Source of the DNA: Acinetobacter qingfengensis | GTDB taxonomy: Bacteria > Pseudomonadota > Gammaproteobacteria > Pseudomonadales > Moraxellaceae | Direction of reading: 5' to 3' | NCBI RefSeq assembly: GCF_008693185.1 | Contig: NZ_VXKN01000006.1 | Span: 1 to 64,000 of the forward strand | DNA length: 64,000 bases | Shown here: in pieces, positions 49,449 through 58,120 of the stretch | Layout: the number at the start of each line of letters is the position of its first letter | Position numbering within the stretch: the first letter of the stretch is position 1 | Notes under the pieces: model-generated | The model's input: only the letters and a program-made list of their open reading frames with translations | Databases searched by the model: none | What the model was told of the DNA's origin: nothing | Program-made: the position numbers and the translations under genes

Positions 49449-49649
49449 ATGACGAAGATGACATTTGACAAGATGCCAACTGAAATTGAAGAAACAACAG
49501 TTGAGCCGATTGAAAAAGAAACCATGCAACAAGCTTGGCAAGCCTATGAAGTCAAATCTGAATATAAAACATTTAATAAGCATGATATGATTGAATCAAT
49601 GTTGCCGGTTGATCCAGAACAGACAGACGAAAAAAGTAGCTTCAATTGA
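49449..49649 (+). CDS. Small acidic protein of unknown function
   Basis: 66 residues from the ATG at 49449, which has an AGGGA ribosome binding site; an open frame reaches 33 codons further upstream but lacks one. Strongly acidic, Glu/Thr/Met rich (MPTEIEETTVEPIEKETMQQ), no signal or membrane segment. The stop codon lies in the loop of its terminator hairpin. No family recognised. Confidence 0.65.
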   Translation: MTKMTFDKMPTEIEETTVEPIEKETMQQAWQAYEVKSEYKTFNKHDMIESMLPVDPEQTDEKSSFN

Positions 49650-49661
49650 GCTACTTTTTAG
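49631..49661. terminator. Terminator of the small acidic gene, also facing pal
   Basis: AAAAAGTAGCT (49631-49641) and AGCTACTTTTT (49649-49659) form a perfect 11-bp stem around the gene's stop codon, with T-runs on both strands. Good bidirectional terminator with pal. Confidence 0.85.
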
Positions 49662-49674
49662 TTTTTGAGATGAA

Positions 49675-50250
49675 TTAACGCTTGGTGCTTAGTAGAGGTG
49701 GTACAGCTTCATAGTTAATTTCTACCCGGCGATTTTCACGCCACGCATTTTCATCATGACCCAGATTTACCGGCTGTTCCTTACCATAGCTCACAGTTTC
49801 CAGTTGGTTTTGATTAACGCCATTTGATAATAAAAATGCAGCAACAGATTTTGCACGACGTTCACCAAGTGCCATGTTGTATTCACGTGTACCACGTTCA
49901 TCTGTATGACCGACTAACGCAACACGGGAACTGGCATTGGCAACCAGATATTGTGCATGTGCTTGTAAGGTTTGATAGTCTTCATTGGAAATATTGCTGC
50001 TGTCATAGTCAAAATGCACAACACGTTTTGCCAGAAAAGGGCGGTTTGCATCAGTGACACCAGCCGCTGATCCACCACGTTGATCAATATTGGCATAGGG
50101 GTCATTAAGTGCGGAAGTGTTGGCACCGGTATTGTTTACCGTACTTCCATTATTGATGACGGTAGGTTCTGTGGCAGGTTTACGACTTGCACAGCCAGTC
50201 ATGATCAATGCGCCTAGTACCACAGGTAAAAGTAACAATTTATAATGCAT
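49675..50250 (-). CDS. pal: Peptidoglycan-associated lipoprotein Pal
   Basis: Outer-membrane lipoprotein that binds peptidoglycan and works with TolB in envelope constriction at division. From the ATG at 50250 (MHYKLLLLPVVLG) the lipobox LIMTGC gives the lipidated Cys near residue 19. The C-terminal OmpA-like domain shows VHFDYDSSNI, GHTDERGTREYNMALGERRA and VSYGKEQPV, including the Asp/Arg that bind meso-DAP. Last gene of the tol-pal string. Confidence 0.96.
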   Translation of the reverse strand: MHYKLLLLPVVLGALIMTGCASRKPATEPTVINNGSTVNNTGANTSALNDPYANIDQRGGSAAGVTDANRPFLAKRVVHFDYDSSNISNEDYQTLQAHAQYLVANASSRVALVGHTDERGTREYNMALGERRAKSVAAFLLSNGVNQNQLETVSYGKEQPVNLGHDENAWRENRRVEINYEAVPPLLSTKR

Positions 50251-50299
50251 TGCAATCATCCTCCTTATGGATGTTTATAACGTATCTTATCTTGCAGTG

Positions 50300-51586
50300 T
50301 TATTTTGGTGCCCATGCTGGTTCTCTAACTTCACCATCTTCGCTTGGCAAATTCATGCGGAAGCGTCCATCAACAGACATGACAGACAGTAATCCTCGAT
50401 TACCTTCACGAGTAGCATAAACCACCATTTGTCCATTTGGTGAAAAGCTTGGAGATTCGTCTAGAGAAGTCGGAGTAAGAATACTGAATATACCAGAACT
50501 TAAATCCATTAAGGCAACTTTATAGCTATTGCCTGATGGACGGTGAACTAAGGCAAGTTTTTTCCCATCAGCACTAATAGAGCCACGTGCGTTAAATGCA
50601 CCATTAAATGTTATCCGTTTGATGGCGTTATCAGCAAAGTTATAGCGGTAGATTTGTGCTGAACCACCACGATCCGAAGTAAAAATAAATGCTTTACCAT
50701 CAGGAGTATAACGTGCTTCGGTATCAATGGCATTATCACGTGTCAGACGAGTAACCTGTTTGTTATTGAGATTTAACTGGTAAACTTCCGGATTGCCGTC
50801 CATCGATGCTGTAAATAGCATATTTTGGCCATCTGGTGAAAAACTCGGAGCACCATTTAAGCCTTTAAAGCTGGTCAGTAATTGCCGTTGTCCTGTGGCG
50901 AGATCTTGTAAGTAAATAGCCGGTCGTTTGGTTTCAAATGATACATAAGCGATTTTTTTGGCATCGGGTGTCCATGCCGGAGAAAGAATAGGTTCTGGTG
51001 AGGTAAGAATAGTCTTTGGTTCAGCACCATCTGTGTCAGCAATCTGTAAAGTATAGCGCTCAGCCGGATTTTTCTGGTTACGTAGAACATAGGCGATACG
51101 TCCGCTAAAATCGCCTTGAATGCCTGTAAGTGCTTGATAAATTGCATCACTAATTAAATGGGCTGCTTGTCGCAAACGGTTAGCCGGTGCTGTAATTTGT
51201 TCGTTGAGTAACCATTGTTGTTTGTCAGTGTCGAAGAGTTGATAACGAATTTGAAAGTTTCCATCAGGTAATTGGGTAGTTTGACCCATTACAACATAAG
51301 GAATACCTGCATTTTTCCATACTGACACATTCATTTGGCTAGGAGAATTGGGTGTTGCTGGTAAATTGCTGGTTGTACTGCTGAATCGTCCCGAACGGTT
51401 AAGATCACTGTTTACGATAGGGAAAATAGTATTGTCATTGTTAAATGGCACAATGGCGATTTGTGGTGCATGTTCTGGAGCTTTTTCGATTTCCAGATGT
51501 AATTGTGCAAAAGCAGATTGTATAAATAATGGACTGCCGGAAAGCAATAGTGCCAAGGCCAAATGTTTTAACTTTAATGACTTCAT
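50300..51586 (-). CDS. tolB: Tol-Pal system protein TolB
   Basis: Periplasmic beta-propeller that links TolA to Pal. 428 residues from the ATG at 51586 (a GTG codon precedes it). Signal peptide MKSLKLKHLALALLLSGSPLFIQSAFA. Domain 1 to about 170, then WD40-like repeats with recurring SPxFSPDGxxMxF-type motifs (PSFSPDGQNMLFTAS, ARYTPDGKAFIFTSDRGG, PSFSPNGQMVVYATREG). Confidence 0.96.
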   Translation of the reverse strand: MKSLKLKHLALALLLSGSPLFIQSAFAQLHLEIEKAPEHAPQIAIVPFNNDNTIFPIVNSDLNRSGRFSSTTSNLPATPNSPSQMNVSVWKNAGIPYVVMGQTTQLPDGNFQIRYQLFDTDKQQWLLNEQITAPANRLRQAAHLISDAIYQALTGIQGDFSGRIAYVLRNQKNPAERYTLQIADTDGAEPKTILTSPEPILSPAWTPDAKKIAYVSFETKRPAIYLQDLATGQRQLLTSFKGLNGAPSFSPDGQNMLFTASMDGNPEVYQLNLNNKQVTRLTRDNAIDTEARYTPDGKAFIFTSDRGGSAQIYRYNFADNAIKRITFNGAFNARGSISADGKKLALVHRPSGNSYKVALMDLSSGIFSILTPTSLDESPSFSPNGQMVVYATREGNRGLLSVMSVDGRFRMNLPSEDGEVREPAWAPK

Positions 51587-51730
51587 CACAAGAATTCTGC
51601 AATAAATTGAAATATGGCACTTTTGTAGCAGAGCTAGACAATAAAATCTATGTTCACAATGTAAAAAATTATAAGCAAACTACAAAAGAAAATGTGGTAG
51701 AGACAAATGTGATAAATCAATTAACAACAT

Positions 51731-53122
51731 TTATTTTACCCTAAAATTTGATGTGACTTCACGTGCAGCTAAACGTGCATCAGGATCATCGGGCATAGGA
51801 TAAGGGGCTGCTGCATAAACTGCTTGCTTAATCGACGCATCTACATTTGCATCACCACTGGATTTTGTGACACGGAAAGACACAACGCTGCCTGATGCAC
51901 TGAGTGTAAAACGAACACCGACTGTTTTACCTGAACCATCTGTTGGTGGATTCCATGCACCATAAATTTTTTGTGAGAATTTAGCTTTAGCGTCTGAGGC
52001 TATCTTACGTGCTTGTGCTTTGTTGTTTGCTGCAGATTCAGCAGCTTTTTTCTCTGCGGTAGCTTTGGCGTCAGCATCTTTACGTGCTTGTGCAGCTTTA
52101 GCGTCAGCCGCTTTTTTAGCATCAGCGTCTTTACGTGCTTGTGCAGCTTTAGCGTCAGCCGCTTTTTTAGCATCAGCGTCTTTACGTGCTTGTGCAGCTT
52201 TAGCATCAGCCGCTTTTTTAGCATCAGCGTCTTTACGTACTTGTGCAGCTTTAGCATCAGCCGCTTTTTTTGCGTCAGCATCTTTACGTGCTTGTGCAGC
52301 TTTAGCATCAGCCGCTTTTTTTGCGTCAGCATCTTTACGTGCTTGTGCAGCTTTAGCGTCAGCCGCTTTTTTAGCATCAGCGTCTTTACGTGCTTGTGCA
52401 GCTTTAGCATCAGCCGCTTTTTTAGCATCAGCCTCTTTACGTGCTTGTGCAGCTTTAGCGTCAGCCGCTTTTTTAGCATCGGCGTCTTTACGTGCTTGTG
52501 CAGCTTTAGCATCAGCAGCTTTTTTGGCATCAGCCTCTTTACGTGCTTGTGCAGCTTTAGCGTCAGCCGCTTTTTTAGCATCAGCGTCTTTACGTGCCTG
52601 AGCAGCTTTAGCGTCAGCCGCTTTACGGGCTGCTTCAACTTGCGCTTTTTTTGCAGCTTGTTCTTTTTCTTTTGCAGCCTGTTCGGCTTGTTGACGGGCT
52701 TTAGCATCAGCAATTTTAGCAGCTTCAGCTTTCGCTTTAGCAGCTTCCGCAGCACGTTGCTGAGCTTCTTGTTGAGCTTTGGCCGCTTCTTGTTGTTGAG
52801 CTTCCGCAAGTTGTTGCTGTTTAATTAATTCTGGATTGGGTTGATCAGGAACAGGATGAATTTGTTCTGGCGTTTCAGCGATTTCATTGGCTTGAGTCGT
52901 AGGCGCTTCTGTTTCTGCCGGAGCTTGTGTAAGTTCTTGAGGTGGTTGTTGTAACTGCTCAAGCTGTTCAGGGCTGATAAGTACAGTCTTTAAAGGTTCT
53001 GGTGGTTTTGGTAGTTGTGCATCGGCAAAAAAATACAAAGTACCCAATACGATTGCATGTATACCGACAGTAAATGCAATGGCGAGGGGTTTTTGTTTAA
53101 ACTGTTTCTGTTGTAGATGCAT
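51731..53122 (-). CDS. tolA: Tol-Pal system protein TolA with expanded repeat domain
   Basis: Inner-membrane anchored bridge from TolQR to the outer membrane. 463 residues. Membrane helix at about 13-32; a Pro/Gln-rich stretch to 100; a long Ala/Lys/Glu helix from 100 to 375 that includes ten full 17-residue repeats plus part of an eleventh (residues 173-353, unit AAQARKDADAKKAADAK with Asp/Glu changes); then the globular TolA-C domain (SQKIYGAWNPP, VRFTLSASGSVVSFRV, DANVDASIKQAVYAAAPYPMP). Repeat count probably varies among strains. Upstream of tolB, downstream of tolR. Confidence 0.95.
   Translation of the reverse strand: MHLQQKQFKQKPLAIAFTVGIHAIVLGTLYFFADAQLPKPPEPLKTVLISPEQLEQLQQPPQELTQAPAETEAPTTQANEIAETPEQIHPVPDQPNPELIKQQQLAEAQQQEAAKAQQEAQQRAAEAAKAKAEAAKIADAKARQQAEQAAKEKEQAAKKAQVEAARKAADAKAAQARKDADAKKAADAKAAQARKEADAKKAADAKAAQARKDADAKKAADAKAAQARKEADAKKAADAKAAQARKDADAKKAADAKAAQARKDADAKKAADAKAAQARKDADAKKAADAKAAQVRKDADAKKAADAKAAQARKDADAKKAADAKAAQARKDADAKKAADAKAAQARKDADAKATAEKKAAESAANNKAQARKIASDAKAKFSQKIYGAWNPPTDGSGKTVGVRFTLSASGSVVSFRVTKSSGDANVDASIKQAVYAAAPYPMPDDPDARLAAREVTSNFRVK
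52064..52606. repeat. 51-bp tandem repeat array within tolA
   Basis: Ten complete 51-bp units and a 33-base partial unit, in phase with tolA codons. Differences between units are few and mostly silent or Asp/Glu (GCGTCT versus GCCTCT on the plus strand), indicating recent duplication. Because 51 is divisible by three, each of the other frames either stays open or stops throughout, giving long false open frames on both strands. Confidence 0.95.
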
Positions 53123-53136
53123 AACCAGATTTCAAT

Positions 53137-53577
53137 CTATTTTAGAGGTTGAGTAACCAGACCGACTTGAGTCAGGCCAGCCTGTTGAAGGTTAGACATA
53201 AGCTGCATTACTTGACCATAAGCAACACTTTGGTCGCCTTCAATCATGACATTAATGTCGGGATTTTCTTGGTGTGCAGCAATCAATATTTTTTCAATTT
53301 CTGCCAGGCTTAATTGTTCGCGTTGCTGATTTTGTTGTTTGAGGAAAAACTTCCCATCTTTATCAATGCTCACGATATAAAGGGCGGGAGCATTTTGACC
53401 TGTTTGATCTTGTTGATGGACTTTAGGCAAATCAACATTTACTGTACTGGTAATCATGGGGGCGGTCACCATGAAAATTACCAGCAATACCAACATAACA
53501 TCGATATACGGCACGACATTCATGTCACTTTTGAGTGGTTTTTTTATACGGGCGAAACGAACGGATTGACGTGCCAT
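53137..53577 (-). CDS. tolR: Tol-Pal system protein TolR
   Basis: ExbD/TolR-family inner-membrane protein: cytosolic tail, one helix (about 21-43, VPYIDVMLVLLVIFMVTAPM, with the proton-path Asp in the DVMLVLL segment), and a periplasmic domain containing MIEGDQSVAYGQVM. 146 residues. Confidence 0.95.
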   Translation of the reverse strand: MARQSVRFARIKKPLKSDMNVVPYIDVMLVLLVIFMVTAPMITSTVNVDLPKVHQQDQTGQNAPALYIVSIDKDGKFFLKQQNQQREQLSLAEIEKILIAAHQENPDINVMIEGDQSVAYGQVMQLMSNLQQAGLTQVGLVTQPLK

Positions 53578-53579
53578 GA

Positions 53580-54278
53580 TCAGTCTTCCAATTCAGGTGC
53601 CAACGTTTGACGCTGTAAACGTGCGCTCATTTCTTCGGCAAATAATGCCCGATTTTCATAAAGTGACTCGCCTTTTGCCGTAAAATGGTTAAAGGCTAGT
53701 ACCGCTGGAATTGCTGCAAATAAACCAATCGCTGTTGCAATGAGTGCCTCCGCAATACCCGGTGCTACAGTGGCAAGCGTCACCTGTTCTGCGCTGGATA
53801 AACCAATAAATGCCGTCATGATTCCCCACACCGTACCAAACAATCCGACATAAGGTGCTACTGAGCCAATACTGGCTAGTGCACTTAATCCATGTTCCAG
53901 ACCAGCTTGTTCGCGGGAAAGGCTGACGCGCAAAATACGTTCTGTGCCGTCAAGACTTTGTTGTAGATTTGCCTGACGTTTCTGTAATTTGTGATATTCA
54001 CTATAACCATCATGAAAAATATTTTCTAAACCTTCACGATTAGGCTTGGTTTGGGCATTTTTGAATAAGGTTGCGAGTTCAGCACCTGACCAGAAAATTT
54101 TATTAAATTGTTGATCCTGTTGACCGGCCTTTTTGAAGCCGATGGATAGTCTGGCAATCAGATACCAGCTATAAAGCGATGCCAGTAATAATGCAAACAT
54201 GACCAATTGAACGACCACACCTGCGTGTAAAATTAAGCTTATTACATTTAAAGATTGTTCAGTAGTTGCAGCTGGCAT
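53580..54278 (-). CDS. tolQ: Tol-Pal system protein TolQ
   Basis: ExbB/TolQ/MotA-family proton channel subunit. 232 residues from the ATG at 54278 (MPAATTEQSLNVISL), a better start than the TTG 14 codons upstream, which would run into ybgC. Three membrane helices (about 15-35, 130-150, 168-190). GLFGTVWGIMTAF and ATAIGLFAAIPAVLAFN are the conserved second and third helices. Confidence 0.95.
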   Translation of the reverse strand: MPAATTEQSLNVISLILHAGVVVQLVMFALLLASLYSWYLIARLSIGFKKAGQQDQQFNKIFWSGAELATLFKNAQTKPNREGLENIFHDGYSEYHKLQKRQANLQQSLDGTERILRVSLSREQAGLEHGLSALASIGSVAPYVGLFGTVWGIMTAFIGLSSAEQVTLATVAPGIAEALIATAIGLFAAIPAVLAFNHFTAKGESLYENRALFAEEMSARLQRQTLAPELED

Positions 54279-54297
54279 AGCGAAATGTACCAAAAAT

Positions 54298-54705
54298 TTA
54301 GTTTTCTTGGAGTTGTTCAAGAATCATGGATTTAAGTTGATCAGGTAATTTACGTGGGCGCATGTCGTTACCAAGACAGGCCAGAACCACTTCACCTGAA
54401 GCCAAAAGTATTTCACCACGATAAATTTCCTGCTGCAAGGTAAATGATGCAGATTTGCAAGAAATTACACGAGCGGTAACAGTAAGCAAGTCATCCATTA
54501 AAATAGGTTTAAGATATTTAACAGAAATCTCACGGACAACGAAATTATAATCGGTTTGATGCCAGTAATGATCAATTCCTGCTGCACGCAACCATTCGGT
54601 ACGGGTACGTTCCATGTAACGAATATGATTGGCATGATAGACAATCCCGCCAGCATCGGTATCTTCAATATAAACACGGATGGGAAAGGTAAAATAATTT
54701 GCCAT
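54298..54705 (-). CDS. ybgC: Acyl-CoA thioesterase YbgC
   Basis: Hot-dog-fold thioesterase that opens the tol-pal operon in many Proteobacteria and interacts with phospholipid synthesis enzymes. 135 residues from ATG at 54705 (MANYFTFPIRVY). The active motif YIEDTDAGGIVYHANHIRYMERTRTEWLR carries the catalytic Asp in DTDAGGIVYH. First gene of ybgC-tolQRAB-pal. Confidence 0.93.
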   Translation of the reverse strand: MANYFTFPIRVYIEDTDAGGIVYHANHIRYMERTRTEWLRAAGIDHYWHQTDYNFVVREISVKYLKPILMDDLLTVTARVISCKSASFTLQQEIYRGEILLASGEVVLACLGNDMRPRKLPDQLKSMILEQLQEN

Positions 54706-54906
54706 GATATGGTCCATTGTCACTACAGATGAGAAAAAACTTGATAAAAATAAAAGATAGCAGTTCAGTATGCTTTATTTACGTACTGAGTCTGGCCTTA
54801 GGTCAGGGGCTGAAAGTTTAACATAATGAAAATTTGCTCAAATGGCACAAGTGTTCAAAGCACAGATCATTTAAACTTAAATCACAAGATATTCAAGAGA
54901 GAATTT

Positions 54907-55806
54907 ATGTCCAATCTGCCGGGTATACATTTACAACAAGTCAATTCACACGGTGAAACAGCGTTTGATCTTATCAATGTCGATAATGCATTTTGTCAGG
55001 CACAAATTGCCTGTCAGGGTGCACAGGTTTTGTATTATCGGCAAAAAAATCCGCAACTAAAATCGCGCACTGAATTATTATGGTTATCTGAAAAAAATCA
55101 ATTTAATGGACAAAAAGCCATTCGTGGCGGTATTCCGCTATGTTTTCCATGGTTTGGCGCACATCCACAACAAAAAAGTTATCCTGCACATGGTTTTGCT
55201 CGTAATCTAATCTGGCATTTACAACAGATCACTTTTGATGAACAGACTGGACATACTCTGCAATTTATCTTAAAAGATGATGCATATACCCGACAATACT
55301 GGGATTATGCTTTTGAATTACAGATGACAATTTTTTGTGGTACCACATTGGAGATTGCACTGGAAGTAAAAAATCTTGATCAGAAGCCCTTTGATTTTAC
55401 ATTTGCATGGCACAGCTATTTTTCTATTACACATATTCAAAATATTCAAATTTCAGGGTTTGAACATACACAATTTATTGATCAGTTGTTACCTGAAACA
55501 AAATTTTTTCAGGAAAATCATGTGATTAATATTTCACAGGAAACGGATCGGATTTATCCAGTTGCTTGTGGGCAATATCAAATTCTGGATCAAGACACAG
55601 TGATTACTATTGATAGTTTACAGGCTAAAAGTAGTGTGGTCTGGAATCCGTGGATTGAGAAAACCAAACGTTTAAATGATGTAGCGGAAGATGCTTGGCA
55701 GAAATTTGTATGTGTTGAATGTGGGCAAATTGGTCAGCCGATCATTTTGCCTGTAGGTCAAAGTCAGACGTTTTATCTGACTTTAACCAGAAAAAACCAT
55801 CAATAG
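54907..55806 (+). CDS. D-hexose-6-phosphate mutarotase (YeaD-like)
   Basis: Cytosolic aldose-1-epimerase family enzyme interconverting anomers of glucose 6-phosphate or similar. The ATG at 54907 (MSNLPGIHLQQ) has an AAGAGAGA ribosome binding site; a 27-codon longer frame lacks family character. 299 residues. RGGIPLCFPWFGAHPQ, PAHGFARNLIW (conserved His) and FAWHSYFSI are intact. Inserted in the opposite direction between ruvB and ybgC; its stop is 2 bases from that of ruvB. Confidence 0.88.
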   Translation: MSNLPGIHLQQVNSHGETAFDLINVDNAFCQAQIACQGAQVLYYRQKNPQLKSRTELLWLSEKNQFNGQKAIRGGIPLCFPWFGAHPQQKSYPAHGFARNLIWHLQQITFDEQTGHTLQFILKDDAYTRQYWDYAFELQMTIFCGTTLEIALEVKNLDQKPFDFTFAWHSYFSITHIQNIQISGFEHTQFIDQLLPETKFFQENHVINISQETDRIYPVACGQYQILDQDTVITIDSLQAKSSVVWNPWIEKTKRLNDVAEDAWQKFVCVECGQIGQPIILPVGQSQTFYLTLTRKNHQ

Positions 55807-55808
55807 GT

Positions 55809-56813
55809 TTAATTTTTGGGTTCAGGAGGTGTTAAGCCAAATTGTAAATAGGCCTGATTGGTTGCAATTCGGCCTCGTGCAGTGCGCATAACATAACCTT
55901 GTTGGATCAGGTATGGTTCAATGACATCCTCAAGTGTGCCACTGTCTTCAGCCATGGCTGCTGCCAGTGCCTCAACACCTGCCGGGCCGCCATCAAAGCG
56001 TTCTAATAACATGGATAAATAGCGGCGATCTAGTGTATCTAAGCCATCTTTATCCACATTCAACATATCCAGTGCGCGCTGAGCCATTTCTTGGGTAATT
56101 TCCCCGGTACCTTTAACCTGTGCATAATCGCGTACTCGGCGTAATAAACGGTTGGCAATTCGAGGCGTACCACGGGAACGTCTGGCAATTTCTAATGCAC
56201 CATCTTCTGTCATAGGAACATCCATCAGTCGGGCAGAACGTGCCACGATGCTGGATAAATCGGCAACTGAATAAAATTCCAGACGTTGTACGATGCCAAA
56301 ACGATCCCGTAAAGGTGAAGTGAGTAATCCTGCACGAGTTGTTGCTGCTACAAGGGTAAACGGAGGTAAATCCAGTTTAATTGAGCGAGCAGCCGGCCCT
56401 TCACCAATCATAATATCAAGTTGATAGTCTTCCATTGCTGGGTAGAGAATCTCTTCAATGACTGGAGAAAGACGGTGAATTTCATCGATAAACAGTACAT
56501 CACCTTCTTCCAGATTGGTCAGCATGGCGGCTAAATCACCTGCACGTTCAAGTACAGGACCTGAGGTAGATTTTAAATTGCCACCCATTTCCCGTGCAAT
56601 GATATTGGCCAGCGTGGTTTTCCCCAATCCGGGCGGACCAAAAATTAGGGTATGATCCAGTGCTTCGCCACGACCACGGGCAGCACCAATAAAAATTTCC
56701 ATCTGTTCACAAACAACGGGTTGACCGACATAATCAGCCAGTGAAGTCGGGCGGATGGCACGATCAAAATGATCTTCGGGTTTTTCAGTACCACTGATTA
56801 GACGATCTTGCAT
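55809..56813 (-). CDS. ruvB: Holliday junction DNA helicase RuvB
   Basis: AAA+ motor of the RuvABC branch migration complex. 334 residues. Walker [16 protein letters not shown], Walker [10 protein letters not shown], sensor [17 protein letters not shown] and the C-terminal winged helix ([18 protein letters not shown]) are present. Follows ruvA by 17 bases. Confidence 0.98.
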   Translation of the reverse strand: MQDRLISGTEKPEDHFDRAIRPTSLADYVGQPVVCEQMEIFIGAARGRGEALDHTLIFGPPGLGKTTLANIIAREMGGNLKSTSGPVLERAGDLAAMLTNLEEGDVLFIDEIHRLSPVIEEILYPAMEDYQLDIMIGEGPAARSIKLDLPPFTLVAATTRAGLLTSPLRDRFGIVQRLEFYSVADLSSIVARSARLMDVPMTEDGALEIARRSRGTPRIANRLLRRVRDYAQVKGTGEITQEMAQRALDMLNVDKDGLDTLDRRYLSMLLERFDGGPAGVEALAAAMAEDSGTLEDVIEPYLIQQGYVMRTARGRIATNQAYLQFGLTPPEPKN

Positions 56814-56830
56814 AGATGATCTTTATCTCA

Positions 56831-57436
56831 TTATTTCATCATGGATTTTAGTGCAGCACGGATCAGTTCTGCACTTTCTGTAAAGTCACCTTTTACCGCA
56901 GAAACTGCTTTTTGTGCTTCAATTGGTTTATAACCTAAAGCAATCAAGGCAGCTTCTGCTTCCGTGACAGGTGAATCTGGCAATAATTGCAGACGTTCCA
57001 GACTTGGTGTGGCAGATGTGGCAGATGATTTACCCAAAGCTTTGAAGCGATCCCTTAACTCAATAATCAAGCGTTCAGCAGTTTTTTTACCGATTCCCGG
57101 GACTTTGATCAGGGTATTAATATCTTCATGTTCAATGGTGTGAATGAGCATGTCTACACTTAAACTGGAGAGAATAGCCAACGCCATTTTTGCACCAATA
57201 CCATTGACCTTTAGTAGAGTACGAAAAATAATTTTGTCCTGAATTTCGGAGAAACCATATAATTGCTGTGCATCTTCACGTACTACAAAATGCGTCCATA
57301 ACGTTACAGTTTGCCCTTTTTGTAACTGACAAAAAGTTGAAAGTGGCGTATCGATTTCATAACCGATACCGGAGACATTTAAAATAACGGTGGGTACTTC
57401 AAGATATTGTACTTCACCTGTAAGAGAGCCAATCAT
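56831..57436 (-). CDS. ruvA: Holliday junction DNA helicase RuvA
   Basis: Tetrameric junction-binding partner of RuvB. 201 residues: N-terminal OB fold (MIGSLTGEVQYLEVPTVILN), two helix-hairpin-helix motifs (LLKVNGIGAKMALAILS, LIKVPGIGKKTAERLIIEL), flexible linker, and a C-terminal RuvB-binding domain (EAEAALIALGYKPIEAQKAV). Confidence 0.97.
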   Translation of the reverse strand: MIGSLTGEVQYLEVPTVILNVSGIGYEIDTPLSTFCQLQKGQTVTLWTHFVVREDAQQLYGFSEIQDKIIFRTLLKVNGIGAKMALAILSSLSVDMLIHTIEHEDINTLIKVPGIGKKTAERLIIELRDRFKALGKSSATSATPSLERLQLLPDSPVTEAEAALIALGYKPIEAQKAVSAVKGDFTESAELIRAALKSMMK

Positions 57437-57503
57437 AGTGATAATTTCATAAAATTTGGTTAATGATAACGTGACATTGTGGAATTTAAATCCATCAAAT
57501 TGT

Positions 57504-58085
57504 TTATTCCGGAAAAACTTTAACTTTCGGCCAACGTTGATTGTAGCATTTGCTCAGAATACGTTGCCGATAAGTTTCAACGCTGACTCTTTTCGGGTTG
57601 CGACGGATTTGCATGGCAAACAGATCATCCAATCCATAAGGGGCAATAATTTCAAGTTGATCTTCCGGTGTAAGAAATACTCCTACGCTTGTAGCATACT
57701 CCGGCCATGTTGAAATCGCATCCTGTAATGAATGTAATGGTGCAACAGGATGACCAAAATATTGTTCAAACCAGAGATGCACAAAAGCCTGATTGGTAAT
57801 TTCCCATGAAAAATCTGGTGATTTTTCAGTAATACGTTTTTGATGCTGTTGTTCAATAGACAAGTTTTCCTCGGCATCAAAATAAACCAAATCAATATCA
57901 CTAAGATAAGACGGTTGTTCATAATGATGTAAATGATCCCAGACTAGATTGCGGACTGCACCGGCACCAATGCACCATGAAGAGAAATTCATATCTCGGC
58001 CAATACGAAGAGCTGGCATAAACCAAGCTGAGTTTTCAATGATCAATGTTAATTGCTGTACTAATGTCTTATGGGTGGTTTGCAT
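57504..58085 (-). CDS. Nucleotidyltransferase-family protein (COG3575-like)
   Basis: 193 residues. WCIGAGAVRNLVWDHLH and SDIDLVYFDAE supply the GxG and DxD parts of a nucleotidyltransferase fold, and the C-terminal LDDLFAMQIRRNPKRVSVETYRQRI block matches a family of uncharacterised bacterial nucleotidyltransferases. The substrate is unknown. It lies between dgt and ruvA on the same strand. Confidence 0.85.
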   Translation of the reverse strand: MQTTHKTLVQQLTLIIENSAWFMPALRIGRDMNFSSWCIGAGAVRNLVWDHLHHYEQPSYLSDIDLVYFDAEENLSIEQQHQKRITEKSPDFSWEITNQAFVHLWFEQYFGHPVAPLHSLQDAISTWPEYATSVGVFLTPEDQLEIIAPYGLDDLFAMQIRRNPKRVSVETYRQRILSKCYNQRWPKVKVFPE

Positions 58086-58120
58086 AATAAGTCATTGATA
58101 AGAATGTTTTCTTTTAAAAT

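Noticed and set aside
52000..52809. Lys/Leu-rich open frame in a second minus-strand frame of tolA
   Set aside because: A frame kept open only by the repeat period; tolA is a certain gene in the other frame.
52013..52828. Long Ser/Phe/Cys-rich and Ala/Ser-rich open frames on the plus strand
   Set aside because: They are the reverse image of the in-phase 51-bp repeat array in tolA; no ribosome binding site and low-complexity composition.
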